Shown here: piece by piece, positions 55,397 through 64,000 of the stretch
Numbering within the stretch: position 1 is the first letter of the stretch
Layout of the letters: every line of letters begins with the position of its first letter
Assembly (NCBI GenBank): GCA_963732855.1
Contig: CAVTBB010000005.1
Coordinates: 620,001-684,000 of the forward strand
Direction: 5' to 3'
DNA from: DASXVU01 sp963732855
GTDB taxonomy: Archaea; Thermoplasmatota; Thermoplasmata; Methanomassiliicoccales; UBA472
Length of the DNA: 64,000 bases
Translations under genes and position numbers: made by a program
The notes under the pieces: generated by a model
Database searches by the model: none
What the model was told of the DNA's origin: nothing
What the model saw: only the letters and a program-made list of their open reading frames with translations

Positions 55397-55478
55397 GCTC
55401 GAACACCGATTTTCCCGATAACCCCATCACTATTTGTAGTTTGTCGTTTGGCCATGGCGTACTGGATGTAAGCCAGAC

Positions 55479-56612
55479 TCATATGAACGCTCCGATCGAG
55501 GGGCCATCCAATCTATCCATATCGTAGTAAATTATGCCTTCCCTGACCCCTTCGCCATCTAACTTCGTGCCCTTGACGTAGGCTATCAGCGAAGCCCTCC
55601 AGATCAGGTCAAGGACTGACGTTGACAGTACGCCCATGTAAACGTTGGGGAAATAGTCCTCGTAATCGTACTCGTCTACCAGGGAGTAGGCCGAGCCGAC
55701 GATGCTGTCCCGGTTGTTCAGCACGCGGATGTAGTCGGCGAGCACCTTGCGGCCGGATTCGTCCGGCACCAGCAGACGCACCGCGTTCGGGTCCACAGAA
55801 CGGATGTGGTCCAGGTCACCGCTGTCCTTGATGATGTACTGCTCGAAGCGGCCATGCTCGGAAAGGAACACGTTCCACCGGTTCGCCTCGTCACAGTAGA
55901 CCGGGGCGTCGAAGGCGTTGGGCGCCCCCAACGAATCGTTCGCGCCCTCCAGCGCGGCGGCCTCCAATTCCCTCATCGCGCTCTTGTCCAGCTCGGCCGG
56001 CACGCGCAGCCTCTTGAGGTCGATCTGCTCGTCCTCCGCCGATCCTTCCAGCATTGCCGCCAGATAAGGGAGCTGGGTCATCTTGTCGATACGCTCGCGG
56101 ACAAGCGCCTGCATCGGCTCCGGGTCGGGGTCGATGCCGTTCTCATGGCAGTTGTCGAAGAATTCCCGGTAGACTCGCCGGGATTCGTACAACGTATGGT
56201 TGATGGCCGCCTTGGCGTCCTCGGCCATCTTGGCCCCGATGGCCTTGGCGTCCTCCCCATCATTGACCCATGCCCCACGGCACGACAGGTCCAGCTGGAC
56301 CTGCGCACGCATTCCGACGTGGATGTGGAATGGGAACTCACGGCAGAAGTGCGGCCGGTCGTTGTAGACCTTGCATCTTCGGTCGTTGAGGAATACGCAT
56401 GACCCCATGCCCTTCTTCATCGCCATGGCGTAATGCCGGTGCGGCTCGTTCTTGAGGACCACCATCTCCGGGAACTTTGATCGGAACAGCTTTTCCTCGT
56501 TCGGCAAGAGCTCTGGCTGGCACAGGCAGCACAGCCCGCATCCATCGATGCACGTGAACTTGCGTCCCTCTAGCTCGCTAAGATCGACCTGAACTTCCGG
56601 CAACAACCACAT
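55479..56612 (-). CDS. YkgJ-family cysteine-cluster protein
   Basis: 377 residues. N-terminal CIDGCGLCCLCQP, CVFLNDRRCKVYNDRPHFCREFPF and LSCRGAW form the YkgJ (putative zinc/iron chelating) cysteine set. The C-terminal 200 residues are unassigned and acidic. Its start overlaps the end of pyrC by 35 bp. Function unknown; the same motif type opens the PAS sensor at 36723. Confidence 0.82.
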   Translation of the reverse strand: MWLLPEVQVDLSELEGRKFTCIDGCGLCCLCQPELLPNEEKLFRSKFPEMVVLKNEPHRHYAMAMKKGMGSCVFLNDRRCKVYNDRPHFCREFPFHIHVGMRAQVQLDLSCRGAWVNDGEDAKAIGAKMAEDAKAAINHTLYESRRVYREFFDNCHENGIDPDPEPMQALVRERIDKMTQLPYLAAMLEGSAEDEQIDLKRLRVPAELDKSAMRELEAAALEGANDSLGAPNAFDAPVYCDEANRWNVFLSEHGRFEQYIIKDSGDLDHIRSVDPNAVRLLVPDESGRKVLADYIRVLNNRDSIVGSAYSLVDEYDYEDYFPNVYMGVLSTSVLDLIWRASLIAYVKGTKLDGEGVREGIIYYDMDRLDGPSIGAFI

Positions 56613-57852
56613 CCCTTCCTGTCCGCTCTCCGACGAGAGTGTTGCTCTCCACCAATTCCATCCCCCTTAAAAACACAGCGGTGGGGAATATCGCCTCGAA
56701 GCCCTCGTACGGGGTCCAACCGCACTTGCTGTGCAGCCGCTTCGACTTGATCTCGGTGACGTTCTTCGGGTCCACCACCATCAGGTCGGCGTCCCGTCCC
56801 ACCTCGATGATGCCTTTCTTCAGGCCGAATAGTTCGGCCGGCCTCTGGCAGGCTGCGGAAACGAGCCGTTCCAGCGGGACGAGACCGCGCTTGACCATGG
56901 CCATCATGATCGGGACCGTGGTCTCCACGCCCGGTACGCCTGACGGAGCGGCGTCGAAGTCGCCCGACTTCTCGTCCTGTCCATGCGGTGCATGGTCCGA
57001 GGCGAGCATGTCTATCTTCCCCTTCGCGAATGCGTCCAGCATCGCCAGCCGGTCATCCTTCATCCGGAGGGGCGGATTGACCTTTCCCTGCCCGCCCAGG
57101 TCCATTGAGTCGTCCAGCAGCATGTGGTGGACGGTCGCTTCCTTGGTGAACCCAGTGCCTTCCAACGCCGCCAGTGCCTCGCGCGAGGTGACGTGGCACA
57201 CATTGATCCGGGCGGAGCCGTGCAGCTTCGCCAATCTGGAGATGGCCGATGCCTCCGCATAGGGAGGGCGGTTCCGGTTGTGGTCGCGGAGTTCCTTCTC
57301 CGGGGAACGCACGATATAGCTGTCGTCCTCGGCGTGCACACTGACCACCTTTCCCGTGGCGGAGATTTTGGCCAGCGCCCCGGCGATGTCATTGTCCTTG
57401 GTGACCAGTAGGCTTCCCGTGGAAGAGCCCATGAAGATCTTGTAGCCGATCGCGTGAGCGTTCATCTTGGTCGGGTCGTGGCGGGCGTCGACGCCGGCGA
57501 ACAGCCCGAAATCGACCCATGCCTTCGACGAGGCGTTCTCGCGCTTGTTCACGATGTCCTCCGCCATGACCGTGGGCGGGTTGGTGTTCGGCATGTCGAA
57601 GACGGTGGTCACTCCTCCGAACGCCGCTGCCAACGTACCGGTGCCGAAATCTTCCTTCTGGGTCATTCCCGGGTCCCGAAGATGCACGTGCGCGTCGATC
57701 GCCCCAGGCAAGATCAGCTTGTCCCTGAAATCCATGCGGTTCTCGCCGGCCAGGATCTTCTTGATCTCCACGATCTTACCTTCGTCGATACCGATGCAGA
57801 CCGGCTGCAGCTTGCCCTTGTAAAAGACCCTCCCCTCGATGATCAGGTCCAT
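56578..57852 (-). CDS. pyrC: Dihydroorotase
   Basis: 424 residues, class I length. Metal ligands in DAHVHLRDPGM near 50 and the catalytic Asp in ASDHAPHG near 305; FDMPNTNPPT is also typical. Cyclises carbamoyl aspartate in pyrimidine synthesis. Five bases after the AMMECR1 gene, probably co-transcribed. Confidence 0.94.
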   Translation of the reverse strand: MDLIIEGRVFYKGKLQPVCIGIDEGKIVEIKKILAGENRMDFRDKLILPGAIDAHVHLRDPGMTQKEDFGTGTLAAAFGGVTTVFDMPNTNPPTVMAEDIVNKRENASSKAWVDFGLFAGVDARHDPTKMNAHAIGYKIFMGSSTGSLLVTKDNDIAGALAKISATGKVVSVHAEDDSYIVRSPEKELRDHNRNRPPYAEASAISRLAKLHGSARINVCHVTSREALAALEGTGFTKEATVHHMLLDDSMDLGGQGKVNPPLRMKDDRLAMLDAFAKGKIDMLASDHAPHGQDEKSGDFDAAPSGVPGVETTVPIMMAMVKRGLVPLERLVSAACQRPAELFGLKKGIIEVGRDADLMVVDPKNVTEIKSKRLHSKCGWTPYEGFEAIFPTAVFLRGMELVESNTLVGERTGRDVVVAGSSGRS

Positions 57853-57856
57853 CCGA

Positions 57857-58462
57857 TCAGCTCAGTTCCTTCCGACGCACCGGACCGCGGGGGCTGCTCT
57901 CCGAGAATATCTCTCCCTGGAACTTGTACACCTTCGTGGTCTTATCTAGCCACATGTCGGGCGACAGCCCCGCCTTTATGCAGGTCTGCTCCAGGAACGT
58001 GACCGAGTTCCACTCCCACTCCACCGGGACCTGCGGCAGCAGGAGGCCGCGGTAAGGTCCGTTCTCCATGATTAGGCCATCCACCCCGACCTTGACCACA
58101 TCGGGCAGGTTCTTCCGGTCGTCGATCTTGATCTCCTCCGGCAGGGTGAGCACGCTCACCTCGACCACGATATCATCCAGTTCCTTTGCTTTCAGCGACG
58201 GGAAGCGGGGATCGTGGCATGCACCCTGGGCCGCTTGAAGGATGGCCTTGGCCAGGGAAAAGATCGGTTCAGGATAGCCAATGCAACCTCTCAGGTTGTG
58301 ATCGGGATAGGTGGACAGCGTGACGAAAACACCCCGCTTCTCCTTGAAGCTCCCGGGGAAGTTGAAGCCATCCAAATCATTATCGTGTGTCTCCGCTTCG
58401 ATCGCCTGTCGCGCCATTTGCACCGCGATCTGCCCTTCGTTATCGTTCATTCCTGGCACCAT
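57857..58462 (-). CDS. AMMECR1-domain protein
   Basis: 201 residues. The LRGCIGYPEPI motif near 57 and the block DPRFPSLKAKELDDIVVEVSVL define the family, widespread in archaea and of unknown biochemical function. A start four codons later (ATG 58450) is possible. Upstream of pyrC on the same strand. Confidence 0.92.
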   Translation of the reverse strand: MVPGMNDNEGQIAVQMARQAIEAETHDNDLDGFNFPGSFKEKRGVFVTLSTYPDHNLRGCIGYPEPIFSLAKAILQAAQGACHDPRFPSLKAKELDDIVVEVSVLTLPEEIKIDDRKNLPDVVKVGVDGLIMENGPYRGLLLPQVPVEWEWNSVTFLEQTCIKAGLSPDMWLDKTTKVYKFQGEIFSESSPRGPVRRKELS

Positions 58463-58581
58463 GTAGACAATTTGGCTCGGTGCATATATCCCTTTGCACT
58501 AGGCGCTACGGCGTCCAGGGGCAAGAACATGGACCCGCGCACCGGAAAGATACTTAATCCCACCACTCGAATAGTATCATC

Positions 58582-59142
58582 ATGAGCGATGGAACGATGG
58601 ACATACTGGTCGAGGAAGTGATGACCAGGTCGCCTCGGACCGGGAGCCCGGACATGACGGTCAAGGAAGCGGCTGTCCTTATGAGGGACGAGAAGGTCGG
58701 CAGCCTCATCATCGTGGAGGATGACCTACCGGTCGGTATCGTCACCGAGAGGGACTTCCTGAACAAGATCGTCTCCGAGAACAGGGTACCCTCCAAGACC
58801 CAGGTCAAGGAGATCATGACCTCTCCGCTCATCACCGCGACGGCCAAGGAATCGTTGTCCGATGCGGCGAAGAGGATGTCGGCCATGCACGTGAGGCGTC
58901 TCCCGGTGGTGAAAGGTGACGTGCTGATCGGTATACTGACGGAGAACGACGTCCTCCGTATCTCCCCATCGCTGATCGAGCTGACCCGGGAATGGTCCAG
59001 GGTTAACCGTGGCGGCATCGGCCGGGAGAAGGAACCGCAGGTGTTCACCGGCTACTGCGAGAACTGCGGCCAGTTCTCCATAGATCTCAGGGTCAACTCT
59101 AGTGAGCTGCGCTGCCTCGAGTGCCGTGACCTGGGTCCCTGA
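58582..59142 (+). CDS. CBS-domain pair with C-terminal zinc ribbon
   Basis: 186 residues. Two CBS domains (about 7-62 and 72-128; GIVTERDFLNKI and GILTENDVLRIS) bind adenine nucleotides in related proteins. A short zinc ribbon follows (CENCGQ and CLECRD, about 155-182). Such proteins are often energy-state regulators in archaea; the target is unknown. Confidence 0.9.
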   Translation: MSDGTMDILVEEVMTRSPRTGSPDMTVKEAAVLMRDEKVGSLIIVEDDLPVGIVTERDFLNKIVSENRVPSKTQVKEIMTSPLITATAKESLSDAAKRMSAMHVRRLPVVKGDVLIGILTENDVLRISPSLIELTREWSRVNRGGIGREKEPQVFTGYCENCGQFSIDLRVNSSELRCLECRDLGP

Positions 59143-59200
59143 ACTAGGCCTTTCAGCCTTTCAATAGAAAACGGAAAATGGATGGACCGGGTTCGCCAGT

Positions 59201-59527
59201 TCACTCCAGGTTTATCTTTCTGATGCGCGGCTCTTCCTCGGCCGGTCCGCTATCGCATGCAGCGATCTGCGCGTCCAGCATGGCCCGGGCCATAAGCATC
59301 ATCTCTTTCTTGGCGGCCATATAATGGACCCTGACCTCGGAGGGCATCTTCTTCTTCGGCATCATACTGTCCATCGCCCCCAGGAACTCAGTAGCGGCTT
59401 TCATCAGGTGGCCCACCGCATCCTGCGGGATGATCCCTCCCTTGGGCTCGCTCCACTTCTCTTCCTCCATTGGGACCTCCTCCTTCTTCGGTTCCTCTTC
59501 AACAGGCGCTGTTTTCTTCCTTGGCAT
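59201..59527 (-). CDS. Small conserved-looking protein of the Get3 operon, unknown
   Basis: 108 residues. An acidic/basic low-complexity start (KKTAPVEEEPKKEEVPMEEE), then a helical region (AVGHLMKAATEFLGAMDSMM; HYMAAKKEMMLMARAMLDAQ). No family name recalled. Its start overlaps the end of the Get3-like gene by 29 bp, so the two are likely coupled. Confidence 0.7.
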   Translation of the reverse strand: MPRKKTAPVEEEPKKEEVPMEEEKWSEPKGGIIPQDAVGHLMKAATEFLGAMDSMMPKKKMPSEVRVHYMAAKKEMMLMARAMLDAQIAACDSGPAEEEPRIRKINLE

Positions 59528-60698
59528 TTTTCTTGACCTCCTCGAACTTGATTAAGAGCCTTCCTTCCTTGAACTCGGCCTTCGTGGCATCCTTCCTGAC
59601 CAATGAGTACGGCAGCGAGACCGAACGCTTGTACCATCCTACTTTGACAATCAAGACGTCGCCGGCCTTATAAAGTTCTACCTCGTCCTTGGTCGAGAAT
59701 GGCAGCTTGAGCGAGAGGATGTCCATGCCATCATCGCGGTAGATCTCCATGGCCTTTTCCGTGGAGAATATCCGGGTGGGGTCGGTATCACCGAAGACAT
59801 TCTGTGCCAGGAGGTTAAGCTTCTCCCGCCCCACCACCTCGGTCTTGAACATGTTCGATCGCAGCATGTCCAGCGGGCTGAACGACTCCTCGATCATTTC
59901 CATGTATCTCTCCTGCTCCGCCCACTTCTCCGCCGGATACGAGTCCTTATCGTCCTCCGGTATCAGACGGTTGATCACTAGACACTCGACCGTAAGATTG
60001 TAGAGGCAAAGATAGGTGAACGCACGCTTCGTCTCGTTGATGACCATCCTCTCCGGGTTCACCACTAGCCTGATCGAGGTTATGTTCGGGTCGATCAGTA
60101 TCTTCTTGACCGAGGTCATACGGGTTCGGATCGTGTCCAGGTCATTGAGGAATTCGTTCGACGGGAGCGGGGTGTTCATGAACTTGCCCACAGTCATGCG
60201 TGCGATCCGTACGGTATTACGGAAGACCTTGTACAGCTTGTCGAAGTACCAGTCGGAGGTCTCCGGGAAACTGAGCAGACGCAACGTGTCTCCGGTCGGC
60301 GCCGTGTCCAGGACGACGACGTCATATGAGTCGTTCTTGTTGAACTCCTCCAGATAGAACAGGGCGGACATAAGCTCCATGCCCGGCCATACCGTCATCT
60401 CCTTGGCGCTGACCGGGTCCATTCCCTGGGCCTCAAGGAAATCAGAGACGTATTTGCCGATCTCCTTCCAGTTATGCTCCATCTCATATAGGACGTCCAC
60501 CTCGATGGCGTCCAGGTTCTTCTCCACGTTCTTGATCTCACCGGTCAAAGGGAAGTCCAAGGAATCCGCCAAAGAATGCGCCGAATCCGTGCTCATTATG
60601 ACCGTTCTGTAACCTAAATGAGCGGACCGCAAGGCCGTGGCAGCGGCTGTCGATGTTTTTCCGACGCCACCCTTGCCGGTATAGATTATGACCCTCAA
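59499..60698 (-). CDS. Get3/ArsA-family ATPase
   Basis: 399 residues. Deviant Walker A GKGGVGKTST at residues 8-17, switch motif VVLDTAPTGDTLRLLSFPE near 130, and VNPERMVINETKRAF in the adenine region. Archaeal members handle tail-anchored membrane proteins; an arsenite-pump role is less likely without arsenic genes nearby. The C-terminal 80 residues form a small Hsp20-like beta domain. Frame intact. Confidence 0.9.
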   Translation of the reverse strand: MRVIIYTGKGGVGKTSTAAATALRSAHLGYRTVIMSTDSAHSLADSLDFPLTGEIKNVEKNLDAIEVDVLYEMEHNWKEIGKYVSDFLEAQGMDPVSAKEMTVWPGMELMSALFYLEEFNKNDSYDVVVLDTAPTGDTLRLLSFPETSDWYFDKLYKVFRNTVRIARMTVGKFMNTPLPSNEFLNDLDTIRTRMTSVKKILIDPNITSIRLVVNPERMVINETKRAFTYLCLYNLTVECLVINRLIPEDDKDSYPAEKWAEQERYMEMIEESFSPLDMLRSNMFKTEVVGREKLNLLAQNVFGDTDPTRIFSTEKAMEIYRDDGMDILSLKLPFSTKDEVELYKAGDVLIVKVGWYKRSVSLPYSLVRKDATKAEFKEGRLLIKFEEVKKNAKEENSAC

Positions 60699-60825
60699 TC
60701 TTTCACCGGAAACTCGCTACGGGGCTGTCCCTAATAAATTGTTTTGGAGAGAACCACCGGGCAGTCCTATCGAAATCGCAGATAATTCAAAAGGTCAGTT
60801 ATGACAGGAATGAAATGAAAGGGAG

Positions 60826-60935
60826 TGCCGGGGACGGGAATCGAACCCGCGACCTTCGGATTGCCCTGGAGAAGGGTCTATTATTACCACTTTACCCTAT
60901 GAGTCCGACGCTCCACCAGGCTGAGCCACCCCGGC
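60826..60935 (-). tRNA. Elongator tRNA-Met (CAU) with about 36-nt intron
   Basis: Acceptor GCCGGGG pairs with CCCCGGC, A73, CCA not encoded. Anticodon stem TCGGA/TCCGA with loop CTCATA, intron (60862-60897) and A38. The G1-C72 acceptor and lack of initiator features fit elongator Met; an Ile-CAU identity cannot be excluded from sequence. The usual bulge-helix-bulge is less evident than in the other intron-bearing tRNAs. T arm GCGGG-TTCGATT-CCCGT is intact apart from one G-U. Confidence 0.85.
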
Positions 60936-60946
60936 ATCTAAGGGGT

Positions 60947-61712
60947 TTACTCGTCGGCCTTCTCGGCCGGCGCGATCTTCTTCCTCGGCGGGCGCCTCAG
61001 GCGCTACCTCGGATTCCGATTCCACAGCTTCTTCCGCTGCTTCTGCTTCCGGTTCCGGTTCGGGTTCCGGCGCTGCGAAGACCGGTACGTCCTGCGGAGC
61101 ACTGCCCATCTGGATTACCTCGGTCTTGCGGATCTCGATCCTCTTGATCGGGACCACGACCTTGCTGACATTGGAGAGCCTCTTGGCCATTTCACCGGAG
61201 ATGACGCTCCTGATGATGTCGGAGATGGTCATTTCCGCGCCAGAGGTCTGGAGCTCCTTGGTCATGAGGGTCCTGACCGCCGTCTCCTGGGACGCCTGGA
61301 TCCTTTTCTCGGTGATGCTCATCGGCTTCACCCTGACGATGTAACCGTCCTTGGTATTGATGTCGATGACGTGGTCGGTCTTTGTGCGCTTCCTTCTGGT
61401 CAGGCGCCTGATGTAGTCGCTGGTCAGGTCCTGGCCGATGAGCACGGTGTGAACATCGAATCCATTGACCTCGGTTACCTTGAACTTCAGCTTAACATGC
61501 ATCTTGGAGAAGTCACCGGTCAGATCGTGAACGGTGGCCTCGATGATCCTCCCCATGAGGCTGGACGGATCGGCTGACGGGGTCTCACCTAGCTGGACCT
61601 GGTTGAACATACGCGGAGCGTATACCTTGTACCACTCCTTCGCCTTCCACCGGTCCTTCACTTTACGTGAAGCGGCCTTCGTAACCGTCTTCTTTGTAGA
61701 TGTTGCAGCCAT
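60947..61712 (-). CDS. rps3ae: Ribosomal protein eS1 (S3Ae), one extra base near the 3' end
   Basis: About 254 residues after removing one extra base near 60980. As given, the frame reads on through the tRNA-Met gene to 60897; in the corrected frame it ends KIAPAEKADE at TAA 60947, a normal acidic archaeal tail. The core (KEWYKVYAPRMFNQVQLGET; RRLTRRKRTKTDHVIDI) is typical. An essential gene with a one-base excess argues for sequence error. Confidence 0.93.
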
Positions 61713-61834
61713 GATGATACCTCTATGATTGGATGCTTCGGGAACGTACCACTTCTATATATAGATTGCGTGCGGCAATCTGACTATTCGTGTTACGATG
61801 TTAGAAACAGAAAGATAAGGGGTTGAGAAATCGT

Positions 61835-62128
61835 TTACGCCCCGGGACGATCCCGGAGCTCGGCCATCACCCTGATGAGCGATTCCCTGGTGACGTTGTC
61901 CATCTCCGCATCCTGTTCCCGCAGTCTCTTCTCGACCGCGGTCAGGTCGCTGATCGCCTCCACGAACACCGACACATACGATGATGTGCCGACGATCACC
62001 AGCAGGGCGATGCGCTCATCCATCCGGAGCTCGTGCTTCTCCAGCTTTGCCTGGAAAGTGACGAAACCCGTCAGTTCTTCGGGCATGTCGCGCAGCGTGT
62101 AGACGCCTATGAGATGGGCTTTGTGCAA
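61835..62128 (-). CDS. Unknown 97-residue protein downstream of hdrB
   Basis: 97 residues, mixed alpha/beta (GFVTFQAKLEKHELRMDERIA; VSVFVEAISDLTAVEKRLR). Compared mentally with Pcc1-like KEOPS subunits, but the pattern does not fit. Ten bases after the hdrB stop, so it may belong to the hdrCB transcript. Confidence 0.65.
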   Translation of the reverse strand: MHKAHLIGVYTLRDMPEELTGFVTFQAKLEKHELRMDERIALLVIVGTSSYVSVFVEAISDLTAVEKRLREQDAEMDNVTRESLIRVMAELRDRPGA

Positions 62129-62138
62129 CCCAGCATCC

Positions 62139-62990
62139 TCACAGGTTTACCTTTACCTCGTGCGCCTCAAGACCCAGGTCGGACTTCGGGAGCCCGAACG
62201 CCAGGCCGTAGAGCTGAGCCAGGTGGATGACCGGGATGTCGTATCCCTTGACGTCCTTCTGGGACCTGTCGAACTGCAGGTGGCAGAACGGGCAGACATC
62301 GATGATGTAGTTGCCGCCGGCCGCCTTGATGTTCTTCAGCTTCTCAGCGGTGAACTCGAGGGCCATGCCGCTGTTCCTGCTCCTGACGCCGCCACCAGCT
62401 CCGCAGCACATGTTCTTGTCCTTGTACTGGAGGCTGTGTGCGCCGGTCCACTCGATCAGCTCGTCCAGCAGTACGGGCCTCTCAGGGTCGTCCAAGTGCT
62501 TGATCTTCGATGGCCTGATGAAGTGGCAGCCATAGTGGGCGGCGACGTTCAGGTCAAGCTTGTTCTTGACCGCGTTCTGGATCTTCTCCATGCCTACGTC
62601 GTTATGCAATACCTCGGCGAAGTGCCTGACCTTGGTCTTTCCGCTGTAGTGCAGACCGATCTCCTTCAGGATCTCGTTGACCTCCTTCAGCTTCTCCGGG
62701 TGCTCGTGAAGAACATGGTTCGCGTCGAACAGCGAGCCGTAGCATCCATTGCAGATGGTCATGATGTCGACGCCCTTCTTCTCGGCGATCGCCAAGTTGC
62801 GGGCCGCGAGCGCCAACCATGTGGGCTCATCGAAGGACTTGATCACGCCGGGCGCCGGACAGCATCCAGCTCCTTCCAGCTCGACCAGTTCATAGTTCAA
62901 TGCCTTGAAGACCTCACGGGTGGCCTTCTCGATACCGGGGTACCTCAGCGGCGCAACGCAGCCGAGGAAGAATCCGAACTTTCCAGACAT
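62139..62990 (-). CDS. hdrB: CoB-CoM heterodisulfide reductase subunit B
   Basis: 283 residues with two complete CCG motifs: LGCVAPLRYPG, GAGCCPAPG, ICNGCYG, and then YGCHFIRP, MCCGAGGG, CPFCHLQ. These bind the two noncubane [4Fe-4S] clusters that reduce the CoM-S-S-CoB heterodisulfide in methanogens. ATG directly follows the hdrC stop. Together with HdrC it needs an HdrA partner; the candidates in this window are at 28-31 kb. Confidence 0.95.
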   Translation of the reverse strand: MSGKFGFFLGCVAPLRYPGIEKATREVFKALNYELVELEGAGCCPAPGVIKSFDEPTWLALAARNLAIAEKKGVDIMTICNGCYGSLFDANHVLHEHPEKLKEVNEILKEIGLHYSGKTKVRHFAEVLHNDVGMEKIQNAVKNKLDLNVAAHYGCHFIRPSKIKHLDDPERPVLLDELIEWTGAHSLQYKDKNMCCGAGGGVRSRNSGMALEFTAEKLKNIKAAGGNYIIDVCPFCHLQFDRSQKDVKGYDIPVIHLAQLYGLAFGLPKSDLGLEAHEVKVNL

Positions 62991-63500
62991 TTACGCACCT
63001 CCGACAAGCTTGTCGAAACCGGTCTTACGCATGATGGCCCTGAACTCCTCGAGATACTTAGGGTCCGAGATGGCCATCGGCGGGACCGCTGGGAGGCCCA
63101 GCTTTTCCCTCAGGGCGCTGTTCTCAGGTGAAAGCGGCACGGTTGTCGCCGTCTTCATCATGGACGCGCCGATCTTCTTATGCTGGTCTGCCATGTAGCC
63201 TTTCTTCACGGCCATGTTCCTCATGATCGTGATGATGTCGGTGATCTCCACTTCTCTCGGGCATCTCTCGACGCAGGAGTAGCAGGTGGTGCACAGCCAC
63301 AGGTCTTCGGTGGGCAGGATGTCGTCCTTCAGACCCAATTGGGCCTTCCGGATCAGCTGCCTGGTCCTGAAACCCGTCTTCCTTCCAGATGGGCAGCTGG
63401 CTGTGCAGGTGCCGCATTGGTAGCAGAGGTCCAGTGTCTTTCCTCCAGCGTCTATGATCGCCTTGGTGAATACCGGGTCCGGCTCTTTTATGTTGGACAT
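62991..63500 (-). CDS. hdrC: CoB-CoM heterodisulfide reductase subunit C
   Basis: 169 residues from ATG 63500 (MSNIKEPDP), preferred over a longer start. Two [4Fe-4S] motifs, CYQCGTCTASCPSG and CTTCYSCVERCP, are the HdrC pattern; it relays electrons from HdrA to HdrB. Paired with hdrB without a gap, as in methanogens with soluble Hdr. Confidence 0.94.
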   Translation of the reverse strand: MSNIKEPDPVFTKAIIDAGGKTLDLCYQCGTCTASCPSGRKTGFRTRQLIRKAQLGLKDDILPTEDLWLCTTCYSCVERCPREVEITDIITIMRNMAVKKGYMADQHKKIGASMMKTATTVPLSPENSALREKLGLPAVPPMAISDPKYLEEFRAIMRKTGFDKLVGGA

Positions 63501-63593
63501 GGAAATTACCTTTGAAACCGGATTCCTGCCGATGTATATAAACTTGAATGAAAAATCCTGCGTGTGTAACCTATTTAGGTAATACACAGTCCA

Positions 63594-63986
63594 TTAAAGG
63601 ACACGCTGTTTCTTCAGTTCCAGAAGCAAAGAGGCGACGTCCGGTCTTTCTTCATGATAGAGCGCAACGATCTCATGCTTGAGCAATCGCGGGTCGGTGT
63701 CGCTCTTGATCTTCAGACCTTTCCGTGCTGCTAAGCTCTCGTTCACGAAGAAGCTCAGGTTCGAGCGCACCAGGGAAGCAAGGGAACGCTCGGTCCTCTC
63801 GATCCGATAGGTTCTTCCGTTCACATCCAGATGCTTGAAGCCGATGCGCTGGGCACCATAGAGGAAGCGAAGATAGGTCGGACCTCGGTCTACATGCAGG
63901 AGCCGGTCGAAACCGATCTCGTCGAACAGCGCGTCCTCCTCGTCGAAGGCGAACAGCGGATCGTCCAGTACGACCAGGTCCATCAT
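63594..63986 (-). CDS. Unknown protein, possibly continuing past the window end
   Basis: At least 130 residues; the frame is open to the window edge (in-frame FRAG precedes the two Met codons), so the true start may lie outside. Motifs such as GPTYLRFLYGAQRIGF and RSNLSFFVNESLAARKG do not recall a family. Located upstream of hdrC on the same strand. Confidence 0.6.
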   Translation of the reverse strand: MMDLVVLDDPLFAFDEEDALFDEIGFDRLLHVDRGPTYLRFLYGAQRIGFKHLDVNGRTYRIERTERSLASLVRSNLSFFVNESLAARKGLKIKSDTDPRLLKHEIVALYHEERPDVASLLLELKKQRVL

Positions 63987-64000
63987 CCCGGCGCGGAAGT

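Noticed and set aside
60826..60935. Initiator tRNA-Met
   Set aside because: It lacks the A1 start and other initiator features and has an intron, as elongator tRNA-Met does in many archaea.
60815..61147. Plus-strand frame over tRNA-Met and the eS1 3' end
   Set aside because: Low-complexity antisense of the eS1 acidic tail and the tRNA.
61835..62128. Pcc1 (KEOPS) homolog near eS1
   Set aside because: Pcc1 motifs (RS and N-x-x-LRW-like blocks) are absent.

Overview
The window is archaeal chromosome. It carries eL37, eL41 and eS1 ribosomal proteins, an LSm protein, a Get3/ArsA ATPase, tRNAs with bulge-helix-bulge introns, and the HdrB/HdrC heterodisulfide reductase subunits of methanogens. The mix of HdrBC, corrinoid-methyltransferase relatives, a TusA/DsrE-linked HdrA cluster and many PAS histidine kinases fits a methylotrophic-methanogen-like Thermoplasmatota lineage such as Methanomassiliicoccales. 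That placement is an inference. Many genes are broken by single-base frame breaks, most of them extra bases and including essential genes. I read these mainly as sequence or assembly errors.

Layout. 0-14.3 kb is a full chemotaxis cluster: cheR on the minus strand, then two cytosolic receptors with tandem HAMP-like arrays, cheW, cheY, cheB, cheA, two cheC and cheD. 14.3-23.4 kb is a sensory island. It holds a CarH-type cobalamin-binding protein overlapping a PAS kinase, an orphan kinase, a decayed second copy of cheD with its neighbour, and a minus-strand operon of corrinoid protein, MtaA-like protein and sensor kinase. 23.5-25.2 kb is a decayed integrated element bounded by a direct repeat of the tRNA-Glu 3' end. 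25.4-32.2 kb is a minus-strand redox operon: DsrE-like, TusA, MvhD, two HdrA-like flavoproteins, two FrhB/FdhB-like iron-sulfur proteins and a second MvhD.

32.4-45 kb holds a PH-domain-like membrane protein, nadE opposite a nitrilase, a broken MFS exporter, tRNA-Ser, a broken PAS sensor with a kinase, an ACT protein with homoserine dehydrogenase, citramalate synthase, and an HprK-like protein overlapping a putative Rossmann/PIN nuclease. 45-50.4 kb is gene-poor, looks AT-rich, and ends in a decayed integrase beside tRNA-Trp. 50.4-64 kb is mostly housekeeping: tRNA-Trp with a C/D-guide intron, eL41, tRNA-Arg with two introns, nitroreductase, Rieske protein, tRNA-Ala, a QueG-like protein, purF-eL37-LSm, pyrC, AMMECR1, CBS protein, Get3, tRNA-Met, eS1 and hdrC-hdrB.

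Main leads: (1) the two cobalamin/corrinoid sensory modules next to the chemotaxis genes; (2) the HdrA-MvhD-FrhB-TusA-DsrE operon lacking HdrBC; (3) a T-loop intron in tRNA-Arg; (4) a tRNA-Trp intron whose C/D boxes and guides point by the box+5 rule to C34 and C39; (5) reciprocal decay of a duplicated cheD-neighbour pair; (6) the HprK-like/PIN gene pair.
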